Origin: Brevundimonas sp.
Lineage (GTDB): Bacteria; Pseudomonadota; Alphaproteobacteria; Caulobacterales; Caulobacteraceae
Direction of reading: 5' to 3'
Length of the DNA stretch: 64,000 nt
Assembly: GCF_027484365.1 (NCBI RefSeq)
Contig: NZ_JAIXTC010000022.1
Location: forward strand, 1 to 64,000
How positions within the stretch are numbered: position 1 is the stretch's first letter; each line of letters starts with the position of its first letter. This document shows, piece after piece, positions 54,921 through 64,000 of this stretch. The notes under the pieces were generated by a model, which saw only the letters and a program-made list of their open reading frames with translations, did no database searches and was not told the DNA's origin. Both the position numbers and the translations under genes were made by a program.

Positions 54921-54955
54921 ATCCGGAGCCTGATCCACGGCATCAGGCTCCGGAT
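54921..54955 (+). other. Perfect 14-bp hairpin upstream of the small acidic gene
   Basis: ATCCGGAGCCTGAT-ccacggc-ATCAGGCTCCGGAT is a perfect 14-pair stem with a 7-base loop, ending 46 bases before ATG 55001. There is no T-run, so it is not a standard terminator. It could be a leader hairpin, a protein-binding operator or a mobile palindrome remnant. Confidence 0.65.
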
Positions 54956-55000
54956 ACCCGTCTTCCACCCGCCGGCGCTTCATCCGCCGAGGAGAGTCCC

Positions 55001-55201
55001 ATGGCCGCAGACATTCCGACCCTGACCCAGTTCAACCTGGCCGAAGGCGACGACGGCTACCTGCTGGAGATCGGCGGCAGCGACGGGGCCGTGCTTCGCG
55101 TCGCCGCCAGCGCCGAACAGATCGACGCCATCATCGAGGCCCTCGACGCCCTCCTGTCGGACGAGGATGACGCCGTGGACGGGTTCGACGACGCCGACTG
55201 A
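55001..55201 (+). CDS. Small acidic hypothetical protein
   Basis: The 66-residue soluble protein starts MAADIPTLTQFNLAEGDDG and ends in a run of Asp/Glu (SDEDDAVDGFDDAD). GGAG lies 6 bases ahead of ATG 55001. A two-strand region (YLLEIGGSDGAVLRV) and one amphipathic helix (AEQIDAIIEALDALL) are visible. No family is recognised. alaS starts 91 bases later. Confidence 0.65.
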   Translation: MAADIPTLTQFNLAEGDDGYLLEIGGSDGAVLRVAASAEQIDAIIEALDALLSDEDDAVDGFDDAD

Positions 55202-55292
55202 CCGCGAGCGGCCGGAAAACCTTGGCTCACGGCCTCGCCGGTCTCTATATGCGCCTTCCCAATTCCCTGACGCGCAAACGACTGAACCGCCC

Positions 55293-57965
55293 ATGGCCAG
55301 CCTGAAACAGATCCGCTCGACCTTCCTCGACTACTTCGCGGCCGACGGTCACACGAAAGTCCATTCGGCTCCTCTGGTGCCGCAGAACGACCCGACGCTG
55401 ATGTTCGTCAACGCGGGCATGGTGCCGTTCAAAGACTATTTCACCGGCGCCGCCGTGCCGCCCTACCCGCGCGCCACTTCCTCCCAGAAGTGCGTTCGCG
55501 CCGGCGGCAAGCACAACGATCTGGACAACGTCGGCTACACCGCGCGCCACCTGACCTTCTTCGAGATGCTGGGGAATTTCTCCTTCGGTGACTATTTCAA
55601 GGAACACGCGATCGACCGCGCATGGACCCTGGTCACCAAAGACTATGGCCTTGATCCGAAACGCCTGCTGGTCACCGTCTACATCGACGACGATGAGGCC
55701 GCCGCGATCTGGAAGAAGGTCACCGGCTTCGGCGATGACAAGATCATCCGAATCGCCGGCTCCGACAATTTCTGGGCCATGGGCGACAACGGTCCCTGCG
55801 GCCCCTGCACGGAGATCTTCTGGGACTACGGAGACCATATCGCCGGCGGCCCGCCCGGCTCGCCGGACGAGGACGGCGACCGCTATGTGGAGATCTGGAA
55901 CAACGTCTTCATGCAGTTCGAAAAGGAGAACGACGAGATCGTTCGCAAACTGCCCAAGCCCTCGGTCGACACCGGCATGGGCCTGGAGCGGATGACCTCG
56001 GTTCTTCAGGGCAAGAATTCGGTCTTCGACACCGACCTGTTCCAGACCCTGATCGCCGCCTCCGAAGACGCCACCTCGACAAAGGCTGAAGGCGACCGCG
56101 CCGCCAGCCACCGCGTCATCGCCGACCACCTGCGCTCGTCTTCCTTCCTGATCGCCGACGGGGTGACCCCGTCCAATGAAGGCCGCGGCTACGTCCTGCG
56201 CCGCATCATGCGCCGCGCCATGCGCCACGCCCACCTGCTGGGCGCCGCTGATCCCCTGATGCACCGCCTGGTCCCGACCCTGGTCGACCAGATGGGCGAG
56301 GCCTTCCCCGAACTCGCGCGCGCCCAGGCCTCCATCGAGGACACGATGAAGCAGGAAGAAATCCGCTTCCGCACCACCTTGGGCCGCGGCATGGGCCTGC
56401 TGGACGAGGCCACCTCGGGCCTGCCGGAAGGCGGCGTTATCTCGGGACAGACCGCCTTCACCCTCTATGACACCTATGGCTTCCCCCTGGACCTGACCCA
56501 GGACGAGGCCCGTCGCCGGGGCCTGTCGGTCGACAATGACGCCTTCGAAGCCGCGATGGCGCAGCAGCGCGAGCGCGGCAAGGCCAACTGGAAGGGTTCG
56601 GGCCAGACGGCCTCGGCCGGCGAGTGGCTGTCCCTGCGCGATCGCCTCGGCCCGACCGTCTTCACCGGCTACGACGCCATCGAAGGCTCCGGCGAGGTCC
56701 TGGCCCTGGTCCGCGACGGCGAATCCATCGACACTCTCGAGCCCGGCCAGACCGCAGAGGTCCTGTTCGACCAGACCCCCTTCTACGGCGAAGGCGGCGG
56801 CCAGACCGGCGATCGCGGCGAGGTCGAATGGACCGACGCCTCCGGCCAGCAGGGCTTCGGCGTCGTTCTCGATGTCCAGAAACACGCCGGCGGCGATCTC
56901 TACGCCCACAAGATCGAGATCGAGTCCGGCACCCTGACCATCGGCGCCCGCGCCCAGCTTCGCGCCGGGGCGGAACAGCGCCTGACCACCCGCGCCAATC
57001 ACTCCGCGGCTCACCTGGTGCATGCCGCGCTGAAGAATGTGCTCGGCCCGCACGTGGCCCAGAAGGGTCAGCTGGTCGACGCGGAACGCATGCGGTTCGA
57101 CTTCAGCCACAATGCCCCCGTGACCGAGGACCAGCTGGCCGCCATCGAGACCGAGGTGAATGCGGTCATCCGCCAGAACGTCCCCGTCACGACCCAGCTG
57201 ATGACGCCCCAGGATGCCATCGACGCCGGCGCCGTGGCTCTGTTCGGCGAGAAATACGGCGACGAGGTCCGCGTGGTCACCCTCGGTCGCGCCCTGACCG
57301 GCGACAACAACGGCCCCTACTCTGTCGAACTGTGCGGCGGCACCCACGTCGCCCGCACCGGCGACATCGCCCTGTTCAAGATCACGGGCGAGACCGGCAT
57401 CGCCGCCGGCATCCGTCGCGTCGAGGGCGTGACCGGCGAGGCCGCGCGCCAGTATCTGCTGGCCCAGGCCGGGGTGGCCCGCACGCTGGCGCAGTCGTTC
57501 AAGGTCCAGCCCCTGGACGTCCCTGCCCGCGTCGAAGCCCTGTCGGCCGAACGCAAGGCGCTGGAGAAGCAGGTCGCCGACCTGAAGAAGCAACTGGCCC
57601 TCGGCGGCGGTGGCGCCTCTGCCAACGCCGCGCCGGAAGAGATCAATGGCATCAAGCTGATCGCGCGGATCCTCGACGGCGTTGACGGCAAGGGCCTGCG
57701 CGGCGTGGCCGAGGAGTTCCGCACCCAGGTCGGCTCCGGCGTCGTCGCCCTGATCGGCGTGACCGACGGCAAGGCGGCGATCACCGTCGCCGCGACGTCA
57801 GACGTCACCGACCGTGTCAACGCGGCCGACCTCGCCCGCGCCGCCGTCATCGCCATGGGCGGCCAGGGCGCCGGCGGCAAGGCCGACTTCGCCCAGGGCG
57901 GCGCCCCGGACGGGTCAAAGGCCGAGGATGGTCTGGCGGCCGTGCGGGCTGCGCTGGCGGGCTGA
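55293..57965 (+). CDS. alaS: Alanyl-tRNA synthetase
   Basis: The 890-residue class II synthetase charges tRNA-Ala. The catalytic core runs [43 protein letters not shown], and [18 protein letters not shown]. The editing domain has [12 protein letters not shown] and [11 protein letters not shown]. The C-terminal oligomerisation/DHHA1 region carries IAARIL-type and GVADRVN-like segments ([20 protein letters not shown]). The start at ATG 55293 is fixed by family alignment. It follows recA by 1 kb, as in many alphaproteobacteria. Confidence 0.97.
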   Translation: MASLKQIRSTFLDYFAADGHTKVHSAPLVPQNDPTLMFVNAGMVPFKDYFTGAAVPPYPRATSSQKCVRAGGKHNDLDNVGYTARHLTFFEMLGNFSFGDYFKEHAIDRAWTLVTKDYGLDPKRLLVTVYIDDDEAAAIWKKVTGFGDDKIIRIAGSDNFWAMGDNGPCGPCTEIFWDYGDHIAGGPPGSPDEDGDRYVEIWNNVFMQFEKENDEIVRKLPKPSVDTGMGLERMTSVLQGKNSVFDTDLFQTLIAASEDATSTKAEGDRAASHRVIADHLRSSSFLIADGVTPSNEGRGYVLRRIMRRAMRHAHLLGAADPLMHRLVPTLVDQMGEAFPELARAQASIEDTMKQEEIRFRTTLGRGMGLLDEATSGLPEGGVISGQTAFTLYDTYGFPLDLTQDEARRRGLSVDNDAFEAAMAQQRERGKANWKGSGQTASAGEWLSLRDRLGPTVFTGYDAIEGSGEVLALVRDGESIDTLEPGQTAEVLFDQTPFYGEGGGQTGDRGEVEWTDASGQQGFGVVLDVQKHAGGDLYAHKIEIESGTLTIGARAQLRAGAEQRLTTRANHSAAHLVHAALKNVLGPHVAQKGQLVDAERMRFDFSHNAPVTEDQLAAIETEVNAVIRQNVPVTTQLMTPQDAIDAGAVALFGEKYGDEVRVVTLGRALTGDNNGPYSVELCGGTHVARTGDIALFKITGETGIAAGIRRVEGVTGEAARQYLLAQAGVARTLAQSFKVQPLDVPARVEALSAERKALEKQVADLKKQLALGGGGASANAAPEEINGIKLIARILDGVDGKGLRGVAEEFRTQVGSGVVALIGVTDGKAAITVAATSDVTDRVNAADLARAAVIAMGGQGAGGKADFAQGGAPDGSKAEDGLAAVRAALAG

Positions 57966-57975
57966 GAATTCTCAT

Positions 57976-58040
57976 CTCCTCCCCATTCGCGAAGGCGAAT
58001 GGGGAGGTGGCTCGAAGCGATCAGCTTCGAGACGGGGGGG
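57976..58040 (+). repeat. REP-like unit 1 (stem-loop pair)
   Basis: This unit contains two hairpins: CCTCCCCATTCG-cgaagg-CGAATGGGGAGG (57978-58007) and CTCGAAGC-gatca-GCTTCGAG (58011-58031), followed by a G-run. It is an inverted copy of the unit at 58094-58160 with the same consensus outside the stems. Confidence 0.8.
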
Positions 58041-58093
58041 CGACACCGTACCTCCGGTGAGCCACTGATCCCCCACTCAGACCGTTACCTCGG

Positions 58094-58160
58094 CCCCCCT
58101 CTGTCTCATCGCTGCTCGCGATGAGCCAACTCCCCACGCGCCTTCGCGCGTAGGAAGGAG
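58094..58160 (-). repeat. REP-like unit 2, inverted relative to unit 1
   Basis: Read on the minus strand it gives ...ACGCG-cgaagg-CGCGT-GGGGAGTTGGCTC-GAGAC... The first stem has loop CGAAGG as in unit 1 but different stem bases (ACGCG/CGCGT). The second is CTCATCGC/GCGATGAG (58105-58125). Stem bases differ between units while pairing is kept, which is evidence that the fold is maintained. Confidence 0.8.
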
Positions 58161-58223
58161 ACCGCGCCCATTGACCTCGTCCCCCTCTTCCGTCCCCATG
58201 CCGCCCTCATTCGGGGGTCGCTC

Positions 58224-60011
58224 ATGAATCGCTTCGTCGTCGCCGCAGTCGCAGGCCTGCTTCTGTCCAGCCCGGCGATGACCGCCGCTGCCCAGACACA
58301 GCCTGCCGCCGCCGCGACGACCGCGGAGAACCCGGCTCTGGCGTCGATCATCGCCGACTATGACGCCTGGCAGCTCAGCCTCAGCCCCGAGCAGGCCGCG
58401 CGCGAGGGCGACCAGACCGCCAAGTCCAGACTGTCCGACGTCTCGCGAACCGCCGAGCTGGCCCGCCTCGAACCGCTGAACGCCTTCAAGCGACGCCTGG
58501 CCGCCCTCGACGCCTCGACCCTGTCGTCGAACGACGCCCTGAACCGCGACTTTCTCGCCATCATCGTCGACCGGTCGATCGAGTCCATCGGTCTCGACGG
58601 CGGCCGTCTGGCCTTCAACTCCGAGGGTGGGCCGGGACAGAGCGCCGGCTTCCTCGCCGCCGGCACACGCATCACCAATCGCGCCGACGCCGACGCCTGG
58701 TTGAGCCGCCTCGAAGGCCTGGCCGGCTGGTACGACGAAGGCCTGGCCGACGCCCGACGGGGGCTGGAGACCGGCTTCGTCCAGCCGAAATCCGTGGTCG
58801 AGAGCGCCCTCGCCATCTTCCGCAACGAGGCGGCCTTCACGCCTGCGACCGACCCCCTTCTGCGGCCCTTCGCCAGCCTGCCCGCGTCCATCTCCGCCGC
58901 GGATCAGGAAAGCCTCCGAACCCGCGCCGCCGCCATTGTCGCCGAACGGATCGTCCCGCGCCGCCAGGCCTGGGTCGACTTCACCGCCAATGAGTACCTT
59001 CCCGCCGCCCCGGCCGAGGTCGGCATCGGCTCACGCCCCGGCGGCCGCGAATTCTACGCCTTCGAGGCGCGCCGCTACACCACCACCGACCTGACCCCGG
59101 ACCAGATCCACCGGATCGGTCTGGACGAGGTCGCGCGCATCCGCGCCCGCATGGAGACGGAGATGCGCGCTTCCGGCTGGACCGGCGACTTCGCCGGCTT
59201 TCTCGCCCACCTGCGCACCGACCCGCAGTTCTACGCCACCTCCCGGGAGGATATGCTGGAGAAGGCCTCAGAGATGGCCAAGCGGGCCGACGGCGGCCTC
59301 CCGGCCCTGTTCCGCACCCTGCCGCGCCTGACCTACAACGTCCGGCCGGTGCCGCTCGAGATCGAGGACAACTATACGACCGGCCGGTACAACGGCGGCT
59401 CGCTCGAGGAGGGGGTGCCCGGCGGCTATATCGTCAACACCGGCAAGCTGGACCAGCGACCGCTCTACGAACTGCCCGCCCTGACCCTGCACGAGGCGGT
59501 GCCCGGCCACCACCTCCAGATCGCTCTGCAGCAGGAGGCCGCCGCCGGTCCCGCCTTCCGCCGCAACGCGGGCGTCACCGCCTTCACCGAGGGCTGGGGC
59601 CTGTATTCGGAGTTCCTCGGCGAGGAGATGGGCTTCTACCGCACGCCCGAGGAGCGGTTCGGCCGCCTGAGCTACGAGATGTGGCGCGCCTGTCGTCTGG
59701 TCGCCGACACCGGCATGCACTGGATGGGCTGGACCATCGAACAGGCCCGCGCCTGCTTCACCGACAACTCGGCCCTGTCGCCGCACAACATCGAGACCGA
59801 GCTTCAACGCTACATCGGCTGGCCAGGCCAGGCCCTGGCCTACAAGATCGGCGAGATCCGCCTGCGCGCCATCCGCACCCGGGCCGAGGCGGCTCTGGGC
59901 GAGCGGTTCAACGTGCGCGACTTCCACGACGCCCTGCTGGTCGACGGCCCCCTGCCGCTGGACCTGCTCGACCGCCGCATGGACGCCTGGATCACAGCGC
60001 AGCAGCGCTAG
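58224..60011 (+). CDS. DUF885 family exported metallopeptidase
   Basis: The 595-residue exported protein (signal peptide cut near TAAAQ) is largely helical. The zinc motif HEAVPGHHLQ (about residue 425) and downstream Glu in TEGWGLYSEF match DUF885 peptidases. YNGGSLEEGVPGGYIVNTG precedes the site. The role is probably peptide hydrolysis in the periplasm. Its TAG stop is shared (CTAG) with the opposing DUF2939 gene. Confidence 0.9.
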   Translation: MNRFVVAAVAGLLLSSPAMTAAAQTQPAAAATTAENPALASIIADYDAWQLSLSPEQAAREGDQTAKSRLSDVSRTAELARLEPLNAFKRRLAALDASTLSSNDALNRDFLAIIVDRSIESIGLDGGRLAFNSEGGPGQSAGFLAAGTRITNRADADAWLSRLEGLAGWYDEGLADARRGLETGFVQPKSVVESALAIFRNEAAFTPATDPLLRPFASLPASISAADQESLRTRAAAIVAERIVPRRQAWVDFTANEYLPAAPAEVGIGSRPGGREFYAFEARRYTTTDLTPDQIHRIGLDEVARIRARMETEMRASGWTGDFAGFLAHLRTDPQFYATSREDMLEKASEMAKRADGGLPALFRTLPRLTYNVRPVPLEIEDNYTTGRYNGGSLEEGVPGGYIVNTGKLDQRPLYELPALTLHEAVPGHHLQIALQQEAAAGPAFRRNAGVTAFTEGWGLYSEFLGEEMGFYRTPEERFGRLSYEMWRACRLVADTGMHWMGWTIEQARACFTDNSALSPHNIETELQRYIGWPGQALAYKIGEIRLRAIRTRAEAALGERFNVRDFHDALLVDGPLPLDLLDRRMDAWITAQQR

Positions 60012-60559
60012 GCGGCGTCCGGCAGGTCCACGCCCGCGAGCTTCCAGCCGAACAGCCCCTGCCGCTTCAGCAGCAACTTCAACGTCTCGTCGGGCCGATC
60101 CGGATCGGTCAGGCCGAGGACGAAGGTATTCAGGTCGCGATAGGCATAGCTCTGTCGGATGTCCTGGCCCTCACCCTCCGACTCGGGAGTAAGCGCCGCG
60201 GCGGCGTCGGTCGGGTCGGGCGTGTCGGCCGTCCGCACCATGGCGGCGATGGTCGGAGCGTTGACCAGGGCATCCACCGCCCCGCCGACCAGCATGGGCG
60301 CCAGCATCATGCCGAGGCCGCCCAGACCGCTGTTGCGCACATCCGGATCGGCCTGGGCCTCGGCCATCAGGCGGGTGGTCAGCTCGTCCTTCAGGCTCTC
60401 GCGGAAGGCGGGGAAATCGACCAGCTGTTCCAGCGCGGCTTCGTCCCCGGCCTTGGCCGCCGCCACCAGGGCGTTGACCGTCAGGATGGGCGTCCCGAAA
60501 TAGGCGACGAGGAAGCCGACGACCGCCAGAACCACAATGCCCTTGAACAGGCCCTTCAT
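60008..60559 (-). CDS. DUF2939 family protein (second of a tandem pair)
   Basis: The 183-residue protein has an N-terminal signal-anchor (FKGIVVLAVVGFLVAYF) and the DUF2939 pattern: AGDEAALEQLVDFPAFRESLKDEL, then a C-terminal beta domain (GLFGWKLAGVDLP). It is translationally coupled to the upstream paralogue by an ATGA overlap. The function is unknown. Confidence 0.85.
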   Translation of the reverse strand: MKGLFKGIVVLAVVGFLVAYFGTPILTVNALVAAAKAGDEAALEQLVDFPAFRESLKDELTTRLMAEAQADPDVRNSGLGGLGMMLAPMLVGGAVDALVNAPTIAAMVRTADTPDPTDAAAALTPESEGEGQDIRQSYAYRDLNTFVLGLTDPDRPDETLKLLLKRQGLFGWKLAGVDLPDAA

Positions 60560-61152
60560 CGTTTCGTCTCCGGGGCGGGCGTGACAGGCAGGGCAACTAC
60601 GGCAGCGGGTTGCGGCGTCGACCCATCGGGCAGGCCGATGTGGACGAGCTTCCATTCGAACGCCCCCTTGCGTTCGAAGGTGAAGACGGTGTCGGAGCCG
60701 CCCTCGTCTGTGACGGCCATCCGGGCGCGGTTGACGCCCCAGTAGACCGGATGCGGCCAGGGCGCGGAGGCTTCGTCTGTTCCCGGTCGGGCGACGCGCA
60801 CGGCGGCGTAACGCCCCTCAGCGCGGGTCAGACCGTCGATAGCGTCGGGGGTCAGATAGGCGTCCGGGTCCGGCCCTTGCGGGGCGACCGTCTCCTCGAA
60901 CTGGCGGCGGAAGGCCCCGATCGGGTCGTTCATGAAGGAGGGTGCCGGCGTCAACGCCTCGGGCCGTCCCGACAGCTGGGGCCGCAGGGACGCGCGCACC
61001 GCGTCGAAATCCATCAGCCGCTGCAGGCCCGCGACGTCATCCGACTGCGCGGCCGAGCGGATGCCGAAGAAGGCCACAGCCGGGGCCGCGAAGAAACTGA
61101 CCACTGCGAGCGCGATCGAGGCCAGAACCAGATTGCCGAATACGTCTTTCAC
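60556..61152 (-). CDS. DUF2939 family protein (first of a tandem pair)
   Basis: The 198-residue paralogue has a hydrophobic N-terminus (LVLASIALAVVSFFAAPAVAF), DDVAGLQRLMDFDAVRASLR and the ending GAFEWKLVHIGLPDGS, parallel to its neighbour. It differs in a longer middle region (PSFMNDPIGAFRRQFEETV). The pair looks like an old duplication. It follows icd on the same strand beyond a strong terminator. Confidence 0.85.
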   Translation of the reverse strand: MKDVFGNLVLASIALAVVSFFAAPAVAFFGIRSAAQSDDVAGLQRLMDFDAVRASLRPQLSGRPEALTPAPSFMNDPIGAFRRQFEETVAPQGPDPDAYLTPDAIDGLTRAEGRYAAVRVARPGTDEASAPWPHPVYWGVNRARMAVTDEGGSDTVFTFERKGAFEWKLVHIGLPDGSTPQPAAVVALPVTPAPETKR

Positions 61153-61217
61153 GCGGTGGTCTCCCCTCCTCCGACGCAGACGCCATCAATGCACGTCGTA
61201 GCCCGTCGCTCAAACGA

Positions 61218-61246
61218 AACCCCGCCGGAGAAGCTCCGGCGGGGTT
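61218..61246 (-). terminator. Strong terminator after icd
   Basis: AACCCCGCCGGAG-aag-CTCCGGCGGGGTT is a perfect 13-pair stem, 34 bases past the icd stop on the minus strand. A short T-rich run follows on that strand. Confidence 0.85.
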
Positions 61247-61279
61247 GAAAGATTCGAACGGTGTTGTTCCGATCGGGCT

Positions 61280-62500
61280 CTAGCCGACAGTCGGCAGGGC
61301 CTTCTTCAGATTCTCGGCGACCTTGTCGAGGAAGCCCTCGGTGGTCAGCCACGACTGCTGGTCACCGACCAGAAGCGCCAGGTCCTTGGTCATGTAGCCG
61401 GCCTCAACGGTTTCGACGACGACCCTCTCCATGGTCTCGGCGAACTCGAGCAGTTCGGCATTGTCGTCCAGCTTGGCGCGGTGCTTGAAGCCGGCCGTCC
61501 AGGCGAAGATGGACGCGATCGAGTTGGTCGAGGTGGCCTCGCCCTTCTGGTGCTGGCGATAGTGGCGGGTCACGGTGCCGTGGGCGGCCTCGGTCTCCAT
61601 CACCTTGCCGTCCGGGGTCATCAGGACGGAGGTCATCAGCCCCAGCGAGCCGAAGCCCTGGGCCACCACGTCCGACTGCACGTCGCCGTCGTAGTTCTTG
61701 CACGCCCAGACGAAGCCGCCCGACCACTTGATCGCCGCTGCGACCATGTCGTCGATCAGACGGTGCTCATAGGTCAGGCCGGCGGCCTTGAACCGGTCGG
61801 CGTATTCGGCGTCGAACACCTCCTGGAAGATGTCCTTGAAACGGCCGTCGTAGGCCTTGAGGATCGTGTTCTTGGTCGACAGATAGACCGGGAAGTTGCG
61901 GTTCAGGCCGTAGCTGAACGAGGCGTGGGCGAAGTCGCGGATCGAGTCGTCGAGGTTGTACATGCCCATGGCCACGCCGGCCGAAGGGAAGTCGAAGACC
62001 TCGTAGTTCTGCTCTTCGCCATTGGCGCCGACCCACTTCATGGTCAGCTTGCCCGGACCGGGAACCAGGAAGTCGGTGGCCTTGTACTGGTCGCCGAAGG
62101 CGTGACGGCCGACGACGATCGGCTGGGTCCAGCCCGGAACCAGACGGGGCACGTTCTGGCAGATGATCGGCTCGCGGAAGACCACGCCGCCCAGGATGTT
62201 GCGGATGGTGCCGTTGGGCGACTTCCACATCTTCTTCAGGCCGAATTCCTTCACCCGCGCCTCATCGGGGGTGATGGTGGCGCATTTCACGCCGACGCCG
62301 TGCTTCTGGATGGCGTGGGCGGCGTCGATCGTCACCTGGTCGTCGGTGGCGTCGCGGTGCTCCATGCCCAGGTCGTAGTAGTCCAGCTCGACATCGACGA
62401 AGGGGAAGACCAGCTTGTCCTTGATCCACTGCCAGATGATGCGGGTCATTTCGTCGCCGTCGATGTCCACGATGGGATTGGCGACCTTGATCTTGGCCAT
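61280..62500 (-). CDS. icd: NADP-dependent isocitrate dehydrogenase
   Basis: The 406-residue TCA-cycle enzyme converts isocitrate to 2-oxoglutarate. It belongs to the short eukaryotic-like group of the NADP-type family: start [18 protein letters not shown], substrate loop [13 protein letters not shown], metal and substrate acids in [18 protein letters not shown], and [17 protein letters not shown] and [16 protein letters not shown] 62500 is chosen because the family starts here. Confidence 0.96.
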   Translation of the reverse strand: MAKIKVANPIVDIDGDEMTRIIWQWIKDKLVFPFVDVELDYYDLGMEHRDATDDQVTIDAAHAIQKHGVGVKCATITPDEARVKEFGLKKMWKSPNGTIRNILGGVVFREPIICQNVPRLVPGWTQPIVVGRHAFGDQYKATDFLVPGPGKLTMKWVGANGEEQNYEVFDFPSAGVAMGMYNLDDSIRDFAHASFSYGLNRNFPVYLSTKNTILKAYDGRFKDIFQEVFDAEYADRFKAAGLTYEHRLIDDMVAAAIKWSGGFVWACKNYDGDVQSDVVAQGFGSLGLMTSVLMTPDGKVMETEAAHGTVTRHYRQHQKGEATSTNSIASIFAWTAGFKHRAKLDDNAELLEFAETMERVVVETVEAGYMTKDLALLVGDQQSWLTTEGFLDKVAENLKKALPTVG

Positions 62501-62691
62501 GCGGCTTACGTCCTGTGCTGCAAGTGTCTGGAGGTGGCGGCGGTATAGCGAGGCCGGACGCCGGAGGCAAAGGGCGAGGCGCTCCGGATTAACCGTGCCC
62601 GGAAAATGCCGCCTGCGGTCAAGGTGAACCCGGACCGGCTCGACCGGTTCTGTGGGGCGGAAGGGCAGCCTTTCCAGCACGGGGATTTCGA

Positions 62692-62826
62692 ATGGACGCC
62701 GAGACTGAACACCTGATCCAGCGTTGGATTGTCGCCTTCTGCGAAACCCCCGTCCTCATCGACGCGGAACTGATGCGGGCCGTGCTCGCTGATGTCGAAG
62801 CCAGGCCGGAGGCGTCGACCCCATGA
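62692..62826 (+). CDS. Small hypothetical protein (44 residues)
   Basis: A short frame begins [18 protein letters not shown] and ends STP at TGA 62824-62826. The next ATG at 62823 overlaps its stop by 4 bases (ATGA), a hint of coupled translation. It is soluble and acidic. I recognise no family, and the ribosome site (GGGGATTTCGA) is modest. Confidence 0.4.
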   Translation: MDAETEHLIQRWIVAFCETPVLIDAELMRAVLADVEARPEASTP

Positions 62827-63056
62827 CCGCGAAGACCTTCAAGGCCGGTGATGAGGTTGGCGGGACCATTCACAGGCGACCTCAACTGTCAGGGTCCTCG
62901 CCAAGCCGGCGAAGGCGAGGACCGTCGACGCACAAGGTTGCGGCATCCTCACAGAACCCCGACTATCCGGTCGAGAGCGGCAAGGTCGGCGCCCGCGCCG
63001 CGCGCCGGCCGTCGGAGCTGCGCAGGGCCTTACCGGCCTGCGAAGGGGGATTGGAA
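62823..63056 (+). pseudogene. Decayed DUF2945 (Hva1_TUDOR) gene with compensating frameshifts and no stop
   Basis: Frame 0 begins [12 protein letters not shown] and later reads HKVAASSQNPDYPVESGKVG and AARRPSELRR, the two ends of DUF2945 proteins. Between them frame 0 gives an unrelated Arg/Ser-rich stretch. Frame -1 there encodes WRDHSQATSTVRVLAKPAKA, which resembles the missing middle. One base appears lost near 62857 and one gained near 62932, restoring the frame. Frame 0 then has no stop and runs in phase into the lipoprotein gene at 63057. Confidence 0.55.
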
Positions 63057-64000
63057 ATGCGTATGATCGCACTGTTGGCCGTCGCGGTCTTGCTGGCCTC
63101 GTGCGGTGATGAGCAGTCCGCCCGGGCCGACGCCGGGGCCGACCCGCGTGGTTTGGCCGGAGGCGCCGACGCGGAACAGCCGAATCCCAACGAGAGGACA
63201 TTCCGCGACTGGCTCGCTGTCTGCGACAACATCGGGACCTGCCACGCCTTCGGCCATGCGACCGAGGGCGCCGGGTGGGTGCGTATCTCCATGGCGGCCG
63301 GACCGGAGGCCGGGCCCCGCGTCGTGGTCGGCTTCTGGCCGGAGAACGGATCGTTCGGCGACCCGCTGACCGCACGGGTCGACAATGACACCTTCAACGG
63401 CCTGACAGCCGCAACCGGCGAGGACGCGCTCCCGGTCGCAACGGTGGATCCGGAAGGCGTGCGACGCCTGATCGACGCGATGGCCCAAGGTCGCACCATG
63501 TCCCTGCACGCGGGATCGGAGACCGTGCCGATCTCGCTCAGCGGGGTCGCCGCCTCCCTCTTGTGGATCGACGAGCATCAGGGTCGGCTCGGTACGACCA
63601 CCGCCCTGATCCGCAAGGGGTCGCGCCCCGCCTCGGCCGTGCCCGCCGCCTCCCCCTCGCCACGCGTGGTCGCGGCCCCGGCCGTCTCCCAGGCCGGATA
63701 TGGCGATCAGGAGGGCCAGACCCTCCCGGCCGCCCTGGAAGCGCTTCCCGCCGTGATCCAGTGTCGGGCGGACACCGACTTCAACCCCGCCCTGCAGACG
63801 GTGATCTCTTCCGCCCGTCTGGATGCGAACACCGTCCTGTGGGGCGTCCCCTGCGACGCGGGCGCCTATAACCTGATCAACGGCTATTTCACCACGACGC
63901 CCCAGGGGACCGATCCGCGTCAGCTGACCTTCCCAACCGTGGCCGGCGAGCCCGAAGCGTTTCTCGTCAACTCGGCCTACGACCCGGCGACCCGGGTCCT
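63057..64000 (+). CDS. DUF1176 family lipoprotein (cut by the window edge)
   Basis: The protein begins MRMIALLAVAVLLASC, a lipoprotein signal with Cys16. The DUF1176 pattern includes FRDWLAVCDNIGTCHAFG, LIDAMAQGRTM, LSGVAASLLWIDEHQGRLGT, and IQCRADTDF with a later VLWGVPCDAGAYN. GGGGGA stands 7 bases ahead of ATG 63057. At least 314 residues are encoded before the window ends without a stop. The role is unknown. Confidence 0.88.
   Translation, partial: MRMIALLAVAVLLASCGDEQSARADAGADPRGLAGGADAEQPNPNERTFRDWLAVCDNIGTCHAFGHATEGAGWVRISMAAGPEAGPRVVVGFWPENGSFGDPLTARVDNDTFNGLTAATGEDALPVATVDPEGVRRLIDAMAQGRTMSLHAGSETVPISLSGVAASLLWIDEHQGRLGTTTALIRKGSRPASAVPAASPSPRVVAAPAVSQAGYGDQEGQTLPAALEALPAVIQCRADTDFNPALQTVISSARLDANTVLWGVPCDAGAYNLINGYFTTTPQGTDPRQLTFPTVAGEPEAFLVNSAYDPATRV

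Noticed and set aside
55245..57593. 782-residue minus-strand open frame over alaS
   Set aside because: It is the antisense of alaS. The sense frame has every synthetase motif.
57976..58160. CRISPR array
   Set aside because: There are only two units, inverted and with different stems, and no regular spacers. They fit REP-type elements instead.

Overview
The window is high-GC alphaproteobacterial chromosome. It looks like Caulobacteraceae, most likely Brevundimonas or a close relative. The markers are CtrA, ChpT, a DivJ/PleC-type kinase, a MucR regulator, paired DUF2336 genes, GANTC (CcrM-type) sites upstream of ctrA, and remnants of a Rhodobacter/Caulobacter-type gene transfer agent (GTA). 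The species call is inference from gene content; no rRNA or tRNA gene was found.

Layout. 1-4.1 kb: the end of an IS30-family transposase, then a broken GTA segment read leftwards (head-spike base and fibre, portal, a small membrane protein, prohead protease). An IPTL-CTERM surface protein gene lies between two copies of the protease 3' end. 4.3-9.8 kb: a large GAF/4xPAS hybrid histidine kinase, a YcgN-type cysteine-cluster protein and an ABC-F ATPase. 9.8-10.4 kb: a 609-base stretch without a recognisable gene. 10.4-13 kb: an NMT1/THI5-like ABC importer. 13-18 kb: a Pro/Ala-rich secreted protein, two DUF2336 proteins, MucR and cysteine synthase. 18.2-20.8 kb: a light locus made of a LOV-HTH regulator, a proton-pumping type rhodopsin and a Brp/Blh beta-carotene dioxygenase that would supply retinal. 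20.9-23.7 kb: fliI, fliJ and a GH10 xylanase. 23.8-26.7 kb: a SOUL lipoprotein, ctrA and, divergent from ctrA, a DnaA-domain-IV-like protein plus a DUF6456 protein.

26.7-34.9 kb: a Crp/Fnr-epimerase-DUF4386 cluster, sufE, the DivJ/PleC-type kinase and several secreted or hypothetical proteins, including a HEYAH zincin with a repeat-like C-terminus. 35-43.3 kb: prfC, a YczE/MocR divergent pair, a GGDEF-EAL protein with a degenerate GGDEF, and an Old Yellow Enzyme. 43.4-50.3 kb: a Caulobacterales-type hypothetical, cysQ, chpT-receiver-cheR, an M28 peptidase and a methyltransferase. 50.3-64 kb: a DUF1223 protein, tandem DUF4344 zincins, recA, a DCC protein, a small acidic protein, alaS, an inverted pair of REP-like units, a DUF885 peptidase, tandem DUF2939 genes, icd, a decayed DUF2945 gene and a DUF1176 lipoprotein cut by the window edge.

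How the genes fit together. CtrA and its phosphotransferase ChpT lie about 20 kb apart, with a likely DivJ/PleC-type kinase between them. The ctrA upstream region carries five GANTC sites in 51 bp plus three TTAA half-sites, as expected for methylation-timed, autoregulated ctrA. The light locus is the most self-contained functional unit: a photoreceptor regulator, the pump and the chromophore enzyme lie in a row, and the pump's ribosome-binding site sits inside a predicted RNA stem.
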